Source: Castanea sativa (Eukaryota; Streptophyta; Magnoliopsida; Fagales; Fagaceae). From it: a stretch of 64,000 bases of DNA. Position numbers and translations under genes: made by a program. This document shows, one piece after another, positions 32,292 through 44,989 of the stretch; within the stretch, counting starts at the first letter, position 1; every line of letters starts with the position of its first letter. A model generated the notes under the pieces. It made no database searches. It was not told the origin of the DNA and was given only the letters and a program-made list of their open reading frames with translations. The stretch is from NCBI RefSeq assembly GCF_040712315.1, contig NC_134020.1, positions 14,155,751 to 14,219,750 on the forward strand, written 5' to 3'.

Positions 32292-34877
32292 TCTATATAT
32301 ATATAACTGAAGCTCTGAAGCTCCCACAATTTTCCACGTCAGCATTTAATAATTTCTTTTTTCTATTTTTTAAATTTGATTTAAAAATAAATCTAATTTT
32401 CCCCACCAAATATACGATACCTCTTTAACACCAAAAAAGGAAAAAATCTCTCCTCTTCTCACGCACTAATAGCATCTCATTCGCCTAAACCTAAAACTCA
32501 CCTTTCCTTCCTCCAAAATCAAAACCCAAAACTCATATTCTCCCACTGTCGCCGCTGCCACCACAGATTGCCGCCGCCACGGATTGCCGCCACCATAGAA
32601 AGGCAGCCTACTGAATGATGCAAAATCTCACACAACCACCGTCACTCCAATCCTATTCAAATCCTCACACAACCACTGTCTCTCATCAAGTCTCGCAACT
32701 TTCCATGTCAGATAAGCAACGATTTGAAGTTAGAGTTCCAAATTTCATCAAAGTAAATATTCTAATTTGTTTATAAATTGTCTAAGATCAGGGTTCGCTA
32801 TCAACTACGGATTTAAACGATGTTGGCTTCGTTGAACCTAGGGATACCCTATAGAAGATCAAATTCTACATGGGCTTCATCTCTTGGCATTTTAAAGAAT
32901 GGTTAGTGATGTTTTTATTTTTATTTTAGGTTTTCCCCCTTACCTATTCTCTTTATTTGGAGTAAATTTGTGGTTTTTTTTAAAAAAAAACCAAAAGAGC
33001 CTTACATTATTATTGTTCATTGAGAGCCTTAATAAGGGGCAGAGAGAGTTAGAGAGGGAGAGAAAAATCTGAGGGACTTTATAATCAGACCAGAACTTCT
33101 CCGAAAACATTACCAGTAAGTTTTTAATTTTGTTCTATTGTTTTTGGCTGTTAAGTATGATTTAGGGTTATGTTTGGGAATGTTTCTTTTGATTTATAAT
33201 TAGTTTCTAGAAGGCTTTTCTGTTAATTCTTCTTTGTTTACTGCATTTCCAAAGGGGCTATTTATTCAGTTTGAAAGAAATTGTTTTCTTTTTTGGTTGT
33301 TTAATTGTTTTGATAATTATTGAATTTTTTTTTTTTTGTGTGGTGTTCTTAGGTACCCAAAACAATTCGATTAGACTATTATTGGGTTAGCCTCGAAATC
33401 AAACTCATGATTTGAATTTTTCACAAAGATAGTGCTTAGTGATGGTGGTACACACTGCGCTGAAACGTAACAAATTCGATTGTGCCTCTTATTGCAACAA
33501 TCGTTGCCCCTGGTAAGTGAGAGTCTAAGTCTAAATTTCCAAATGTTTGATATTTTTTTCACAAAGTTATGATGTTTTTCATCATTTTTATTATGTCAAT
33601 TATTTAATTTAAAAGAGATTGCATTAAACGACATCATTGGGTTATTTTGTTTTTTTTTCAAAGGTGTAGGAGTGGTGGAAAAAGTAGGGGTAGAGGTGGA
33701 GATTAAAGAGTATGAATATGAGCAATTAGTTAAAACCATTGAAATGTTTGGAAACGACATTGCATTTTCCTACAAGCATTATATCTTTCTTTTCTTTTTT
33801 TTTTTTTTTTTTTTAAAAAATATAAACATAAATTTGTTGATGTTGGGACTAAAGGATATTAGAGTCAGAGTAGTAAGACACCAAGCTATAAGCCTATAAC
33901 TACCCTAAAGTGCTTAGAGTCCATTGTAGTTGCAAGCCTACACAAGAAGATTTGGAATGGTGGAAGGCACATGGAATTATGATGAAAGTAGAGAATTGCA
34001 GAATTGGAAAGACAAGATAACAATGGTATGGATGCAGCAAGAACTGACTCATTCGAATGTGAACAACGCAACTCCTATTTAAAAATAAAAGAAAAGAAAA
34101 GAAAAATATTTTTTCTCACTACATTTTTAACATCAAAAGCTGAATACAAAAAATATCCTCTGTGTTTGTATTTAAACAATAAGATTTTAATAATTCAAAC
34201 ACTAACCCAAGCTAATTCTTGCATTGTTGTAATGGAGACTAGCTTCTAAACTGCTAAACGTTCTATTGGAATTTCTAAACATGGAGGTACGTTAAATTTA
34301 TTTTTTTTCCCCCTCTTTTAACAATTAAATTTCTGGCACTTTGAAATTTTATGTGAGATAGTTTGTATTTTATGTGAATTGTGTGAGCACTTTATGCTCG
34401 GGTAGGCAGCTATTTGATAAAATGCCAAAAAGAGATATTGTATCATGTTTGTAACAATATACTTTGTAATTTGTTTAAATTATTGGCTTGGCTATCAGCT
34501 GTGATTTGATGATTGCAAGTTATCAGTAAATGTGCACATCATGACCACTTCATTAGAGGAGGAGAAGCAGCAATAATTGTGCAAAACAGAGAGGAAAAAG
34601 GTTTAGATATTTACTCCTTCCAGGTACAACATTATTTGGTTTCATAGTATTTACTCCTTCCAGGTACAAGAAAATCCTGTGTGTTTTTATTTAAAATACA
34701 ATACGATTTCAATAATTCAAAACCTAACCCAAGCTAATTCTTGCATTGTTGCAACAGAGACTAGCTTTGGAACTGATAAACCTTCTATTGGAATTTCAAA
34801 AAGTGGAGGCATGTTAAATTTTGATTACCATATGTTAAATTGGTTTTTTACTTCATAGTATCTCTTATAGTTAGTAA
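32292..34877 (+). mobile_element. Helitron-like 5' segment A with gene-like inserts
   Basis: It begins A|TCTATATATATATAAC, followed by AAGCTCCCACAATTTTCCACGTCAGC, the shared Helitron 5' end. No CTAG-hairpin end lies before the next 5' end at 34878, so this copy either lost its 3' end or shares the one at 36608. Inside are GC-richer stretches (CCGCCGCCAC near 32570, 33010-33120, 33420-33520) that look like captured exons. There is also an imperfect direct repeat (34140-34300 and 34660-34830). None could be tied to a known protein. Confidence 0.6.
34140..34830 (+). repeat. Direct repeat of about 160 bp, exon-like
   Basis: Copies at about 34140-34300 and 34660-34830 share AACCCAAGCTAATTCTTGCA, then GAGACTAGCTT and TCTATTGGAATTTC. 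In one plus-strand frame both read TQANSCIV followed by ETSF and SIGISK. Indels are few. The repeat may be a duplicated captured exon; the source gene is not recognised. Confidence 0.55.
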
Positions 34878-36608
34878 TCAATATATCAATATAAAACCGA
34901 AGCCTCTAACCTCTCCACAATTTTCCACATCAGCATAACTTAAATAAATATTATTACTATTAAAAGTGAAATTTATAATCCACCACGTAACACATTTATA
35001 TATATTTATATATACACGTATTGGAAAAAGTTGATCACTATCACTTCATCTAGAATAGGATGTTTAAGTTACATAGAGTTCTAATCTAATTCTACCCTAT
35101 GCTTAAAATCTCAACCATTCAAGTTCAAACAAATGGTTTTATATTATGCCACCTTTACATTTTAATACATACTAATTAATTTTTACGATAAATGGTTGAG
35201 ATATTAAGAATTATGTAATTGAGTTACATACAAACTCTAGAGAATCTTTAATCCTCCAATGCCCTGCAGATATATTGTTGCGAAATTTTCTTAATGATTG
35301 GTTTTTGGAGAGCTTTATTAAAAAAAAAGCTTCAAACTCTCTTATATTCTTGCGTGTGATTGCACTGTTGAGTTTACACCCATGAATTTATCAAAGAAAG
35401 TTACACCTACGATGAAATACAATGTAGGGAGCGAAGTTGAGGTATTGAACAGTAAGGTGGCTACGCCAATATGTGCATGGTGTCTTGCTGAAATAACAAA
35501 GGTAGAGGATGAAAAAGGGCATTGGTTTACCGTCAAATACAATAGTGGAAAGGTGGAGAGCTACATCATTATCATTTTATAATTTTTTTAGTCTTATCTT
35601 CTTCTCCTATAAACTCAAACGATATGATCCATACGTGCTAAGAACGATAAAATCTACATTATTGCAGTTCTTAACCTTTATGAATCATATTGTTTGAGTT
35701 TTGTGTTTGCCTTGGTTGAATTGTTATTCTATAAATAGAGCAAAGAAAACAATTTTTTTTTTAATCTTATTTTGTACACTTGCATGCAATGAATATATGA
35801 ACGGGATGGTTTCAATTAGTTTGCCAGACAATGTCTTCCAACTCTTTTTCACATTGCTTCATTGAATTAACATCTCATGCTAGATGGTGTATGATAATTT
35901 GCAATGCTATAAGATGTTGAAATAGAAGAAATTCTAGGATCTTTTGTTTTTGGTTTTGCATAGTAAGAGCATGCAACTACAAAATGTAGAACCCACACAT
36001 ACACTCCAAAATTACTACCTTAAATCAGATGTGGGGTGAGTTAGGTTGCTTAGATTTTTCTTCTCCAAAAAGGCAAAAGGGTACTTAGATTTTGGGCAAA
36101 TGTGATTTTTATTTACTCAAAATCATTGGCAAAATCTTTTTCACTTAAAATTGCTCATATGCAGGTTTAAAGAAGAGACAAGACTCTAGGAGGATGCTTG
36201 GGAGAAGATATATTGAATATATTCATGCAATGAGGTTAATTTATATGTAATAATTTATAATAGAGAAATGCGGTTAAGTTATATGTAATATGAAGTTGCA
36301 TAGATTTGTTGATGCAAAACTGAATGTAGATTTTGCATAATGTTGTCCCATTTTCTTGAATTTTCTTTAAAAAAAAATTCACCGTCTTTATTTTTATATT
36401 CTACTCTTTTTTCTTTCTTTTTTTCCTTTTAGTTTATTCTTGCTGAGCTAATTAGGCTAAATTTGAAATTTGATTTTCTTTAAGTTCATATTATCTAGAG
36501 GTGCATGTTTAAAAAGCAGCCACACATTTGTTTTATTTATGTTTCTATAAATATATATATATGATTTTAAATTTAACTATCACGTGCATCGCATGGACTA
36601 GTGACTAG
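34878..36608 (+). mobile_element. Helitron B (1.7 kb) carrying an Agenet-like fragment
   Basis: The 5' end A|TCAATATATCAATATAAAACC is followed by CTCTCCACAATTTTCCAC. The 3' end has a degenerate hairpin (36581-36597) and then TAGTGACTAG ending at 36608, before T. No Rep/helicase is encoded, so it is non-autonomous. It encloses the Agenet-like coding fragment at 35382-35582. Confidence 0.65.
35382..35582 (+). pseudogene. Captured Agenet/Tudor-like exon fragment in Helitron B
   Basis: The 66-residue frame contains YNVGSEVEVLNSK, then AWCLAEITKVEDEKGHWFTV and KYNSG. This matches the pattern of plant Agenet domains (a basic start, G-x-x-V-E-V, W-x-x-A-x-I, then a V-x-Y strand). Agenet domains are histone- or chromatin-reading folds in nuclear proteins. 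The Helitron ends on both sides show it is a gene fragment moved by the element, not a whole gene. The domain call is by pattern only. Whether it is transcribed cannot be seen. Confidence 0.5.
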
Positions 36609-37019
36609 TATATATATAAAACCAAAACCTCTACTAGCTCCACAATTTTCCACGTCACTTTTTCTTTTTTAATTCTTTTTGATGTTTTATTATATTAGAA
36701 TTTATCCATTTAGCTCCCCCGTCAGTATACAATAATACAACTCCCCCATCAGCTTTCACGTCACCTTTTTTTTTTTTTATTATAAATTCTTCTTAACTTT
36801 TTATTATTATATTAGAATTATCAATTTAGAACCCTAATACAAGTACACAAGTCCCTCTTCAGCCTTCACGTCTAAACCCCACAACCTCTCTATTTTCTAA
36901 TATACGCTGGCACACCAAAACTCAGATCCTCCCGCCGCCACCTTGGATCACTGCCACTACATCGATTTCTCTTTGCCTCTCCATCGTCGCTCAATCCAGC
37001 CCATCATGTTTTATTTTGA

Positions 37020-38090
37020 GGTAATTAAAACATGTTTTTTACTCTCCTTAATTTCTATATATTGCTCTCTCTCTCTATTTGCTTCAATTGTTCATGGAAT
37101 TTTGTTAGTTTGTGGTTGTGGGTTGCTTTGAATTTAAGTTTTTTTTTTTGTTTTTTTTTTCATGGAATTTTGTTGGTTTTTGGTTGTGGATTGCTCTGGA
37201 TTTAAGTTTTTCTTCTTTTTTTTTCTTTGCAGATTTCAACATTTACTTCTTCTTCCTTTGTTGTCAAATCTATGGCAAAGAAGAATCATGAAATTTTTGT
37301 AATTAGATTTTCTTTTTCCCTTTTTTTTTGTATGCAATTTTTATTGGATTTTTGGTTTCGTGGGATTCTTCTATTTGGTTTTAATTTTGGGTTTGTTTTA
37401 GTTGATATATAGTGTTTTTCTCATCTTCATTTTACATTGGTTTGGATTTTCTTTTTCTCTTTTTTTGGTTATGCAATTTTTATTGGATTTTTGTTTCCTG
37501 GTATTCTTCTATTTGATTTCAATTTTGGGTTTGTTTTGGTTTGATATATAGTGTTACTGTCATCTTCATTTACATTGGTTTTCTCTTTTTATAAATTATT
37601 ATAATCTTTGGGTCTTATTATATGATAGCCTATGGAATGTTATGTTGGGGCTGCCACTATTTTGGATTCTGTGGGAATTTTTTTTGAAGGTTGGGGTTGG
37701 TTAGTATAGTTGTTTGAGATTGCTAAACATGTGTTTGATAGAATGCTCAGGTGTTTGTTTTCTGATTCTTCTTTGCCAATTCATTTGTGGTATTTCTTGA
37801 ACAAGTTTGGAATGCTCGAGTGTTTGTTCTCAAATTCATTTGTAATATGCCTTTTGTTCTTTGTTTAAAAGAATTCAGCTACAAGAATTTACAAAAGGCT
37901 ATGGTTTGATATATAGTGTTATTGTCGTCTTCATTTACATTGGTTTTTCCTTTTTATAAATTATTATAATCTCTGGGTTGTCTTATATGATAGCCTACAG
38001 AATGTTATGTTGGGGTTGCCGCTATTTTGGATTCTGTGGGAATTTTATTTGAAGGTTGGGGTTGGTTAGTATAGTTGTTTGAGAGTTATA
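37020..38090 (+). repeat. Local direct repeats inside Helitron C
   Basis: Three sets are visible: a roughly 60-bp unit (TGGAATTTTGTTAGTTTGTGG) near 37094 and 37161; a roughly 150-bp unit (TGCAATTTTTATTGGATTTTTG) near 37334 and 37472; and a roughly 180-bp unit (TTGATATATAGTGTTA...GGTTGGTTAGTATAG) at 37541-37715 and 37907-38083. All are in the same orientation, pointing to repeated local duplication. Confidence 0.65.
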
Positions 38091-39190
38091 TAACTCATTT
38101 ATATATGATTATGCAAGATGGGCATGGTATTAGATATTATAAATTTGAGGCAGAGATTCAGAGAGAGGGTTGAGAGAGACTTAACAAATAGCAAGCTTTA
38201 ACGAATACCTCTATCATTATGCAAAAATCAAAAGGCATATGGTTATAATATGCCTTTTATGTATTGCACCTATTTGTATTAAAAATTTGTTGTTTTTTTC
38301 CTCTTGGAATATACTTTTAAATCCTTTTTGAGATTTTGTGTTACCAAGATTTGCTATAGCTCAATTTGTTGTATAGTTTATAGTGGTGGAAATACTGAGT
38401 GTGTATTTTGGTTTCTACAATGAAAATGGTCAGTTTGAGATCTCTAAATGTGACAAGAATTATCTGTGAAGTTGTGAAGTTTTGTTTAATGGTAGGGAGC
38501 AGAATTTTGTGTTGGGCAAGAAACATAGGCAACCACAAAATTTCAGAGGGTGGTTAGAGATGATCAACCGGAATGGAAGTGGTGGCTGGATGGTATGGAT
38601 GATATAATATATTAAGTAAATGTTTTGAGTTGTTGTGAGAGTGAATATTATTTTTTCACTTTAACATTAGGGAAATCGTTGCATCAATAATAAAATTTAT
38701 ATATTATTTTAATTAATATATTTCATTCTATTTTTCTCCTCAAAATTTTGATAGAGATGGTAGTAGCTTCAAAGCATACACAAGTAATTTATTCATATTA
38801 TTTTTTTCCTATAAAGTTTTATTCTCTCATTGTCACCAATATCTACTCATCAATATATTTTAGCGTACCAATTACTTGTGTTGGTACCAATTTATGAATT
38901 TCCAATAGGTTTAATTCTTTTTCTTGGTGATAGGTTTCAAATTTGCTACATAGAACGTTTGGCCTTTGTTTTCCTTTTTGTTCTTGAAAAAATATAATAA
39001 TTTCATTGTTAGATGATAGTTGGAAATATTTACAAATTTTCAATTAGTCCCGAAATTTGATTTTCCAGGTTCCAGGGATGAAGGAGATCAAGATTTCAAA
39101 GGCCAATTTGATGTAAGCTGTGGCTTTTGTGATGGGTGGAATTCAAGAAGCCTACAATGATATTTAAATCTTTCAACGGTATCATATACA

Positions 39191-40605
39191 TGTTGGAAAA
39201 TCTAGTATTGTATCTTATACAAAACACATAGTGGAAGCAACAAACAAGGATCTATTTCATTTATGATTGACAACATGCATTATGTAAATTTCAGAATTTA
39301 AGAACAAGATAGCGTACCTTGGTGTGGTGAAATTCAAAACCAAAGATTGAAGTACTCGGGAATACTTTTAATCTTCACTCCAATTCCACTTTACGCCCAA
39401 GATGTGTGGTCTCTCAATCAGTTTTCAAATGGAGAATGAAAGTGTGTCTCACTCTCACATACACACCATTTCTTATATCACTTATACAAATTCTGTATGT
39501 TTCTCCCTTTATAACTAACTGATTATCTAATTGGGCTGTCCTATTGGGCCTTTCCAATTGGGCTTTAGTGTGTGGCTTGGAGTGGGACCAAAAGGAACCA
39601 ATAAGACACTAGCTCCAATGGGCCTTGGGCTTTTCTGTCAACTCTTGACAAGTCTATAGTTACCATTAATTATATTTAATACTACTATATAAATATAATT
39701 GCACTCTAGGCCTCATTAATAAATTATATCTCAAGAATTTATTATACATGCAAGCCCTTCATAAAATATTCGTAGTAATATAAAGTCATAGATATAGACT
39801 GCCACTTTGAAAATTACTACATTTTAATCCTTCAGTACCCGGTTTAATCCTTTAAAGTTATTCATCATATATTTATGAAATCCAATTTCATAAATATATA
39901 CTTTAGTAATTTCTTACCAAAGTTGTTAGGCCTAACTCTCTGAATAACTAATCCCATTAAATTTATCTCAAGAGAATATTTTATATCTCCGTTAAGATAC
40001 TATGAATTACATCTTGAGAATATATGTTCCATCAACACTAATTGTGGCTTCCCAACATACTGAGGTTTTGACTGTTACTTTAGATCTCACTCCTGATATA
40101 TCAAAACAACCTACACTTCATGATTAGGTCCATTATTCTCTCAGGATTAAGAGTTCATGCAAATAGAAGTCGTGAGATTTATTATTCATTTGACAATCGT
40201 TAGGAGAATAATAAATCTCACCGCGGTCCAATTCAATATGTCTTAACTCTTAAAACATATCAACATAGCAACTAGAAGTCTCCACTTCCATGATCAAGAC
40301 AAATCATCTTAGTTGATACGTTATAGTCTTCGCAGATGAAATGCCCAATTTCATCACCAACTACGAACTATAAATTCTGAGTTTACAACGAACTTGTGAC
40401 TTATATCTTTTGTGACTAAATTACATACTATGCATCTCATGGACTATATGATAATGTCCCAATATTCATGTTACCATTATTTTAGATAATAATAAAACAA
40501 CTTTATTAATCACAATATTAAGTTATACACAATGTCATACATAATGTCATACATAATATTATACATAGTATCATATAATAGGATTTAAGGGCACTAATCC
40601 TAACA
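39191..40605 (-). mobile_element. Solo copia LTR in Helitron C (TSD ATACA)
   Basis: This 1415-bp LTR, in reverse orientation to the copy at 24090, runs TGTTGGAAAATC to CTAATCCTAACA on plus. Perfect 5-bp duplications ATACA flank it (39186-39190 and 40606-40610). No internal sequence is attached, so it arose by recombination between two LTRs. It is younger than Helitron C. Confidence 0.92.
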
Positions 40606-41628
40606 ATACATAATACCAAGTTTTGTATTTTTATGTTCCCAGTATTTGATATATTGTTTAGTTGATTGTATTAATTGCGGTGGAGGTTGGCTATTATGGT
40701 CAAATCGAAACCAAAGGCATGTGGATGAAACTCTGAAGTTAGTAGTGGATTTGGTGCAAACAACTTGTACACTTGATGTGGAATATATGGAAGCTTAAAG
40801 AAATAATCAATCTAGATAGCCTGTTGAAGGGTGTCCATGGCCTCTGGATTTGGGGCTTCAAGCTGTAGAGGTAGAGTGTGAATTTAAAAGTCCAGTAGAT
40901 GAAGTAAAGTCAGCTAGACCTACCAATTTGAGCATTGGCCACATCCTTAATGATGTTAGACTACTTGGTAGTTGGTTCTTCTATTAGGAATATATTTTTC
41001 TCTTGTGGCTTTCCTTGAACAAACGGACCAACAGAGAAGATAGCATTTGAAGCAAAGAACTGGCTGGGTTTGCTAGACAATGATGTATTGGATGGAGGAG
41101 CGTACCCCATGTATTAAGACTCTACTAAACAGTAATGTACCTGCTCAATGGAAAAAAAAAAAAAAAAAAAAACCCAAATGTATTTGTAGCATTTTTCAGT
41201 GGAATTTCTTGAATCCTTTCGGCATTTTTACTATAGTGTTACTCCAAAAAATTTTAAATCAGACTTTTTTATTATTAAAAGTTGTGCTATTACCCCAATC
41301 CATTAAAAATCACTGCTCATGTTTTAGTATTTTGTGTTTAAATGCATTAATATTGTTCTTGTTTTTTTTTAAAAAAATTGTCATATTTGAATGATATCTT
41401 GAATAATCACTAACTATATATGGTATATTATTAATGTCATCTCTTATTTATAAGCATTTCATTTAATTATATAAGTTATTCTAACTAAAATAAAATGAAA
41501 TGAAGATTTGAAATAATATTTTAAACTACCATAAATAAATATTCGATATAAACTAAAATTAATAAAATTTTCTTTTTAAAATCTTATTTTCAATAGTTTT
41601 CCCGTGCATCGCACGGGTTAGCAACTAG

Positions 41629-42670
41629 TTTTATGTAAAGTTATGATTTCCAATTATACTGTGCTGGCTTTTATTCCGTGCAAAATTTTATTGTAATTTC
41701 GTGAATCATTTTTCCCTGTATGTATGTGGGTTTATTTGTAAGGGATAAGTGTGAAAGTTTGGTGAAGAATCAAGTTTCAAAAATTGAATCAGTGGATTTT
41801 GTGACTAGCTTGTGAGTAGCTTGTGAGAGCAAATGACAGGAAACTGAAGAGTCATGTCAGGTTGTCAGTTTTGCTAGTGTCTCACAAGAAGGGCCAACCC
41901 AGGAAGTACCCACGAAACATTTTGTTTTGGCAAAAAGTTGTGTTACTTTACCAAATCCTTTACCCACGCTATATACACCCTCATTACCCACGAATTGTAG
42001 GAGATGCTTTAAGAGAGAAAACCCTAGCAAATACACTTGAGAGTTAGAGATTGTTATACCCACAATTATCTACACATTTCCTTATAGTTTTCCTCGACTC
42101 CTACCTCTCCATCTCTGGATCCTTGAGAGGTTGTTAGCCCAAACACTTACTACACCCATTTGAATGTCAAGTGAGATTTTGGTGCTATTGGGAAGTATTG
42201 GAAGGAGCTATTCGTTAGCGGATGCAATCGGGCTAAATTGCAGAATCCTAAAACCTAAAGAAGACAAGACACCAAGAAGTCCGTTGGTAGCAGGAGCTTG
42301 GAGGACTCAAGTACATGGGGTAGAATAGGCTTGGAGGGTCTTTTAGTATTCATGTACTCTAACTTTATTCTCTAGTGGATTGATTTCGACTTGGAGGGTT
42401 GCGGAGAAGTTTTTCGTTGAGTTCTTTGGTTTCTTCTTTGATAACACGTCTCAGTATTATCTTGTGTTTGCATCTCTCTTCCCTAATCTTTAAGCTTTCA
42501 TTTTATTGTTGATGATGGATGAATATGGCTTAAGGTAGCTTTATCAGTTCATTATGCTTATTTACTCTAGTTCCACACTTAGCTTAAGTTAGAGGTAAAG
42601 CAATGTAGACATAATTTTTAAATGGGGGTCTGAACAAGCTCTTAGGTTTTAGCACAAATCCGAGCTTTCA
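41629..42670 (+). mobile_element. Probable 5' LTR of a second copia family
   Basis: The right end (GAGCTTTCA at 42670) is fixed by the primer site that follows. The left end is not clear; similarity of style suggests a start between about 41720 and 41800. The segment has no gene. A TATATACACCC near 41969-41980 may be its promoter. The 70-residue frames here look random. Confidence 0.5.
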
Positions 42671-42671
42671 A

Positions 42672-42687
42672 TTGGTATTAGAGTGGG
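42672..42687 (+). other. Primer binding site, copia, mutated
   Basis: TTGGTATTAGAGTGGG resembles the usual TGGTATCAGAGC of tRNA-Met-primed copia elements with two transitions. It sits between the LTR end and gag. Confidence 0.7.
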
Positions 42688-42756
42688 TATACTTGTCAGA
42701 TTTCAATATCTTATTGTGATCTTAGACCCCATGTGAGATCGATAGATCTCAATCCC

Positions 42757-43400
42757 TTAACGCACCTTCCTACTTTGATGGGAGTAACTATGATTTTTGG
42801 AAAGTACGTATGCGTGCTTTTCTTTGTGCTATTGATGAGACGGTGTGAGATTTTGTTGAGAATGGATGGGTAAGACCAACAACAGCCAAATCCGAATGGG
42901 ATAAGGCTGCTCTTGCTTTGGCAAATGCCAATAGCAAAGCTATTAATGATATTTTCTATTGTGTTTCTATTGATGAGTTTCATAGGATTTGGCATGTGAA
43001 GACCGCCAAAGATGCGTGGACAATTCTTGAGACAACCTACAAAGGTACCAAGAAGGTCAAGGACATCAAGCTTCAAATGCTCACTACTCGATTTGAGGAA
43101 GGAAAAATGAGCGACTATGAGTTGTCTGATTCCTTTTATGGGAGACTCAACGAGAGAGTGATTGTCAAACTCAATCTTGGGGAGAAGATTTAAGATGCCA
43201 AAGTGGTGAGGAAGAGCAAAGATTTGGATGAAATCAATATTGAAGAGCTCATTGGCTCTCTCCAAACTTATGAGCTCGGACTGCACTCTCTAAACTTTTG
43301 AGAGGTTGGGTGATTCATTCGATGAAGACGATGTGGAAAAAGAGGTCCTAGAGCAAACGCTTGAGGAGTCATTTGGGTTAGGGATTCAAACTTCGTAAGT
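42757..43400 (+). pseudogene. Copia gag (UBN2-type) fragment, plus strand
   Basis: Across frames the segment reads like the start of a copia gag: FDGSNYDFWKVRMRAFL near 42780, then in 42918-43193 AKDAWTILETTYKGTKKVK and LQMLTTRFEEGKMSDYELSD. A TGA near 42847 and a TAA at 43191 break it, and the sequence loses similarity after about 43400. It is the truncated 5' part of an element whose pol is gone. Confidence 0.72.
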
Positions 43401-43592
43401 TTTAAAAGCCCAAGTGGAGCTACTCAATTCTGTGATTTTTAAACTTTATTGAGCCTTGTGGAACATCCCAGCAAAGCAGGATCTAATGTACTTAAACATT
43501 CAATATAATAAAATATAACACCACTCTATATGGAGGATCTTTGTCACTCTATTTACTTTGCATTTTATTCACTATTCCTTAATTATTCACTC

Positions 43593-44989
43593 TGATGGAA
43601 ATATGCAAGTGCGCAGCGAAATAACGGATCTACTTCATTCATAAAAGTTAATATGTACTATATAAGTTTCAGAATTTAAGAATAAGAGAGTGTACCTTAG
43701 AGCGGTGAATTTAAAAAAAAAAAAAAACTGAAGATCAAAATCGCTTGGGAATACTTTCAATCTTCACTCCAATTCCACTAACGCCCAAGATGTGTGGTTT
43801 CTCAATCAGTTCCTAAGGGAGAAATGTCAAAGTGTCTAACACTAACATGCACCACTTCGCAATAGTGTTCTTCTAAAATTCTCTACAAAAAATTCTGTAT
43901 GTTTCTCCCTTTGTGTCTAACCGATTATCTAATTGGGCTGCCCTTTTGGGCCTTTCCAATTGGGCTTAAGTGTGTGGCTTGGAATGGGACCAAAAGGGAC
44001 CAATAAGACACTAGCTCTAATGGGCCTAGGCTTTTCTGTCAACTCTTGACAAGTCCAAAGTTACCATTAACTATATTTAATACCACAATATAAATATAGT
44101 TGCACTCTAGGCCTTATCTATAAATTATATCCCAAGACTTTATTGTACATGCAACCCCTTCATAAATATTCGTAGTAATACAAAGTCATGAAAGAAGACT
44201 GTCACTTTGTAGATTACTACATCTTATCTTTGAGTATCCAGTTTAATCATTTAATATTATTCATCATATATTTATGAAATCCAATTCCATAAATATATAC
44301 TTTAGTAACTCCTTACTAAAGCGGTTAGGCCTAACTCTCTGAATAACAAACCCATTAAACTTATCTTAAGGGAATATTTTGTATCTCCGTTAAGAGACTA
44401 TGAATTCCATCTTAAGAATATATGTTCCATCAACACTAAATGTGGTTGCCCAACATACTGAGGTTTTGACCGTTACTCTAGATCTCACTCCTGATATATC
44501 AAAGTAACCTACACCTCATGATCAAGTCCATTATTCTCTCAGGATTAAGAGTTCATGCAAATATAAGTCGTGAGTTTATTATTCGTTTGACAGTTGTTGG
44601 AAGAATAATAAATGTCACACGGTCCAGTTCAATATGTTTTAACTCTTAAAACATATCAACATACCAACTAGAAATCTCCATTTCCATGATCAAGACAAAT
44701 CATCTTAGTTGATATGTTATAGTCTTCGCAGATGGAATGCCCAATTTTCATCACCGACTATGAACTACATTTTGAGTTTACAAGGAACTTGTGATTTACA
44801 TCTTTTGTGACTAAATCACATACAATGCATCTCATGGACTATATGATAATGTCCCAATATTCATGTTACCATTTTTTTTAGATAATAATAAAAAAACTTT
44901 ATTAAACACAACATTAAGTCATACATAATGTCATAAATATTAACATACATAGCATCATACAATAGGATTTAAGGACACTAATCCTAACA
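43593..44989 (-). mobile_element. 3' LTR of a minus-strand copia (1397 bp)
   Basis: It runs TGATGGAAATATGC to CTAATCCTAACA on plus and belongs to the same family as 24090-25520 in reverse. A polypurine tract follows at once on the right (minus strand GGGCAAGTGGGAGAT), then RNase H, so it is a 3' LTR rather than a solo LTR. Confidence 0.88.

Larger units (their letters stand above)
36609..41628 (+). mobile_element. Helitron C, interrupted by a solo copia LTR
   Basis: The 5' part TATATATATAAAACCAAAAC, then CTAGCTCCACAATTTTCCAC, abuts the CTAG end of Helitron B head to tail. The 3' end has a perfect 7-bp stem hairpin CCCGTGCATCGCACGGG (41601-41617), then TTAGCAACTAG ending at 41628 before T. 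Without the LTR at 39191-40605 it is about 3.6 kb. It has internal direct repeats and a gene-like stretch at 40650-41140 with broken frames (for example AKNWLGLLDNDVLDGGAYP), perhaps a captured exon of unknown origin. No Rep/helicase was found. Confidence 0.7.

Noticed and set aside
36609..36640. A canonical TC 5' end for Helitron C
   Set aside because: The TC is not present at the junction with Helitron B. The start is placed by the CTAG end of B and the shared subterminal sequence, so the true tip may be lost.
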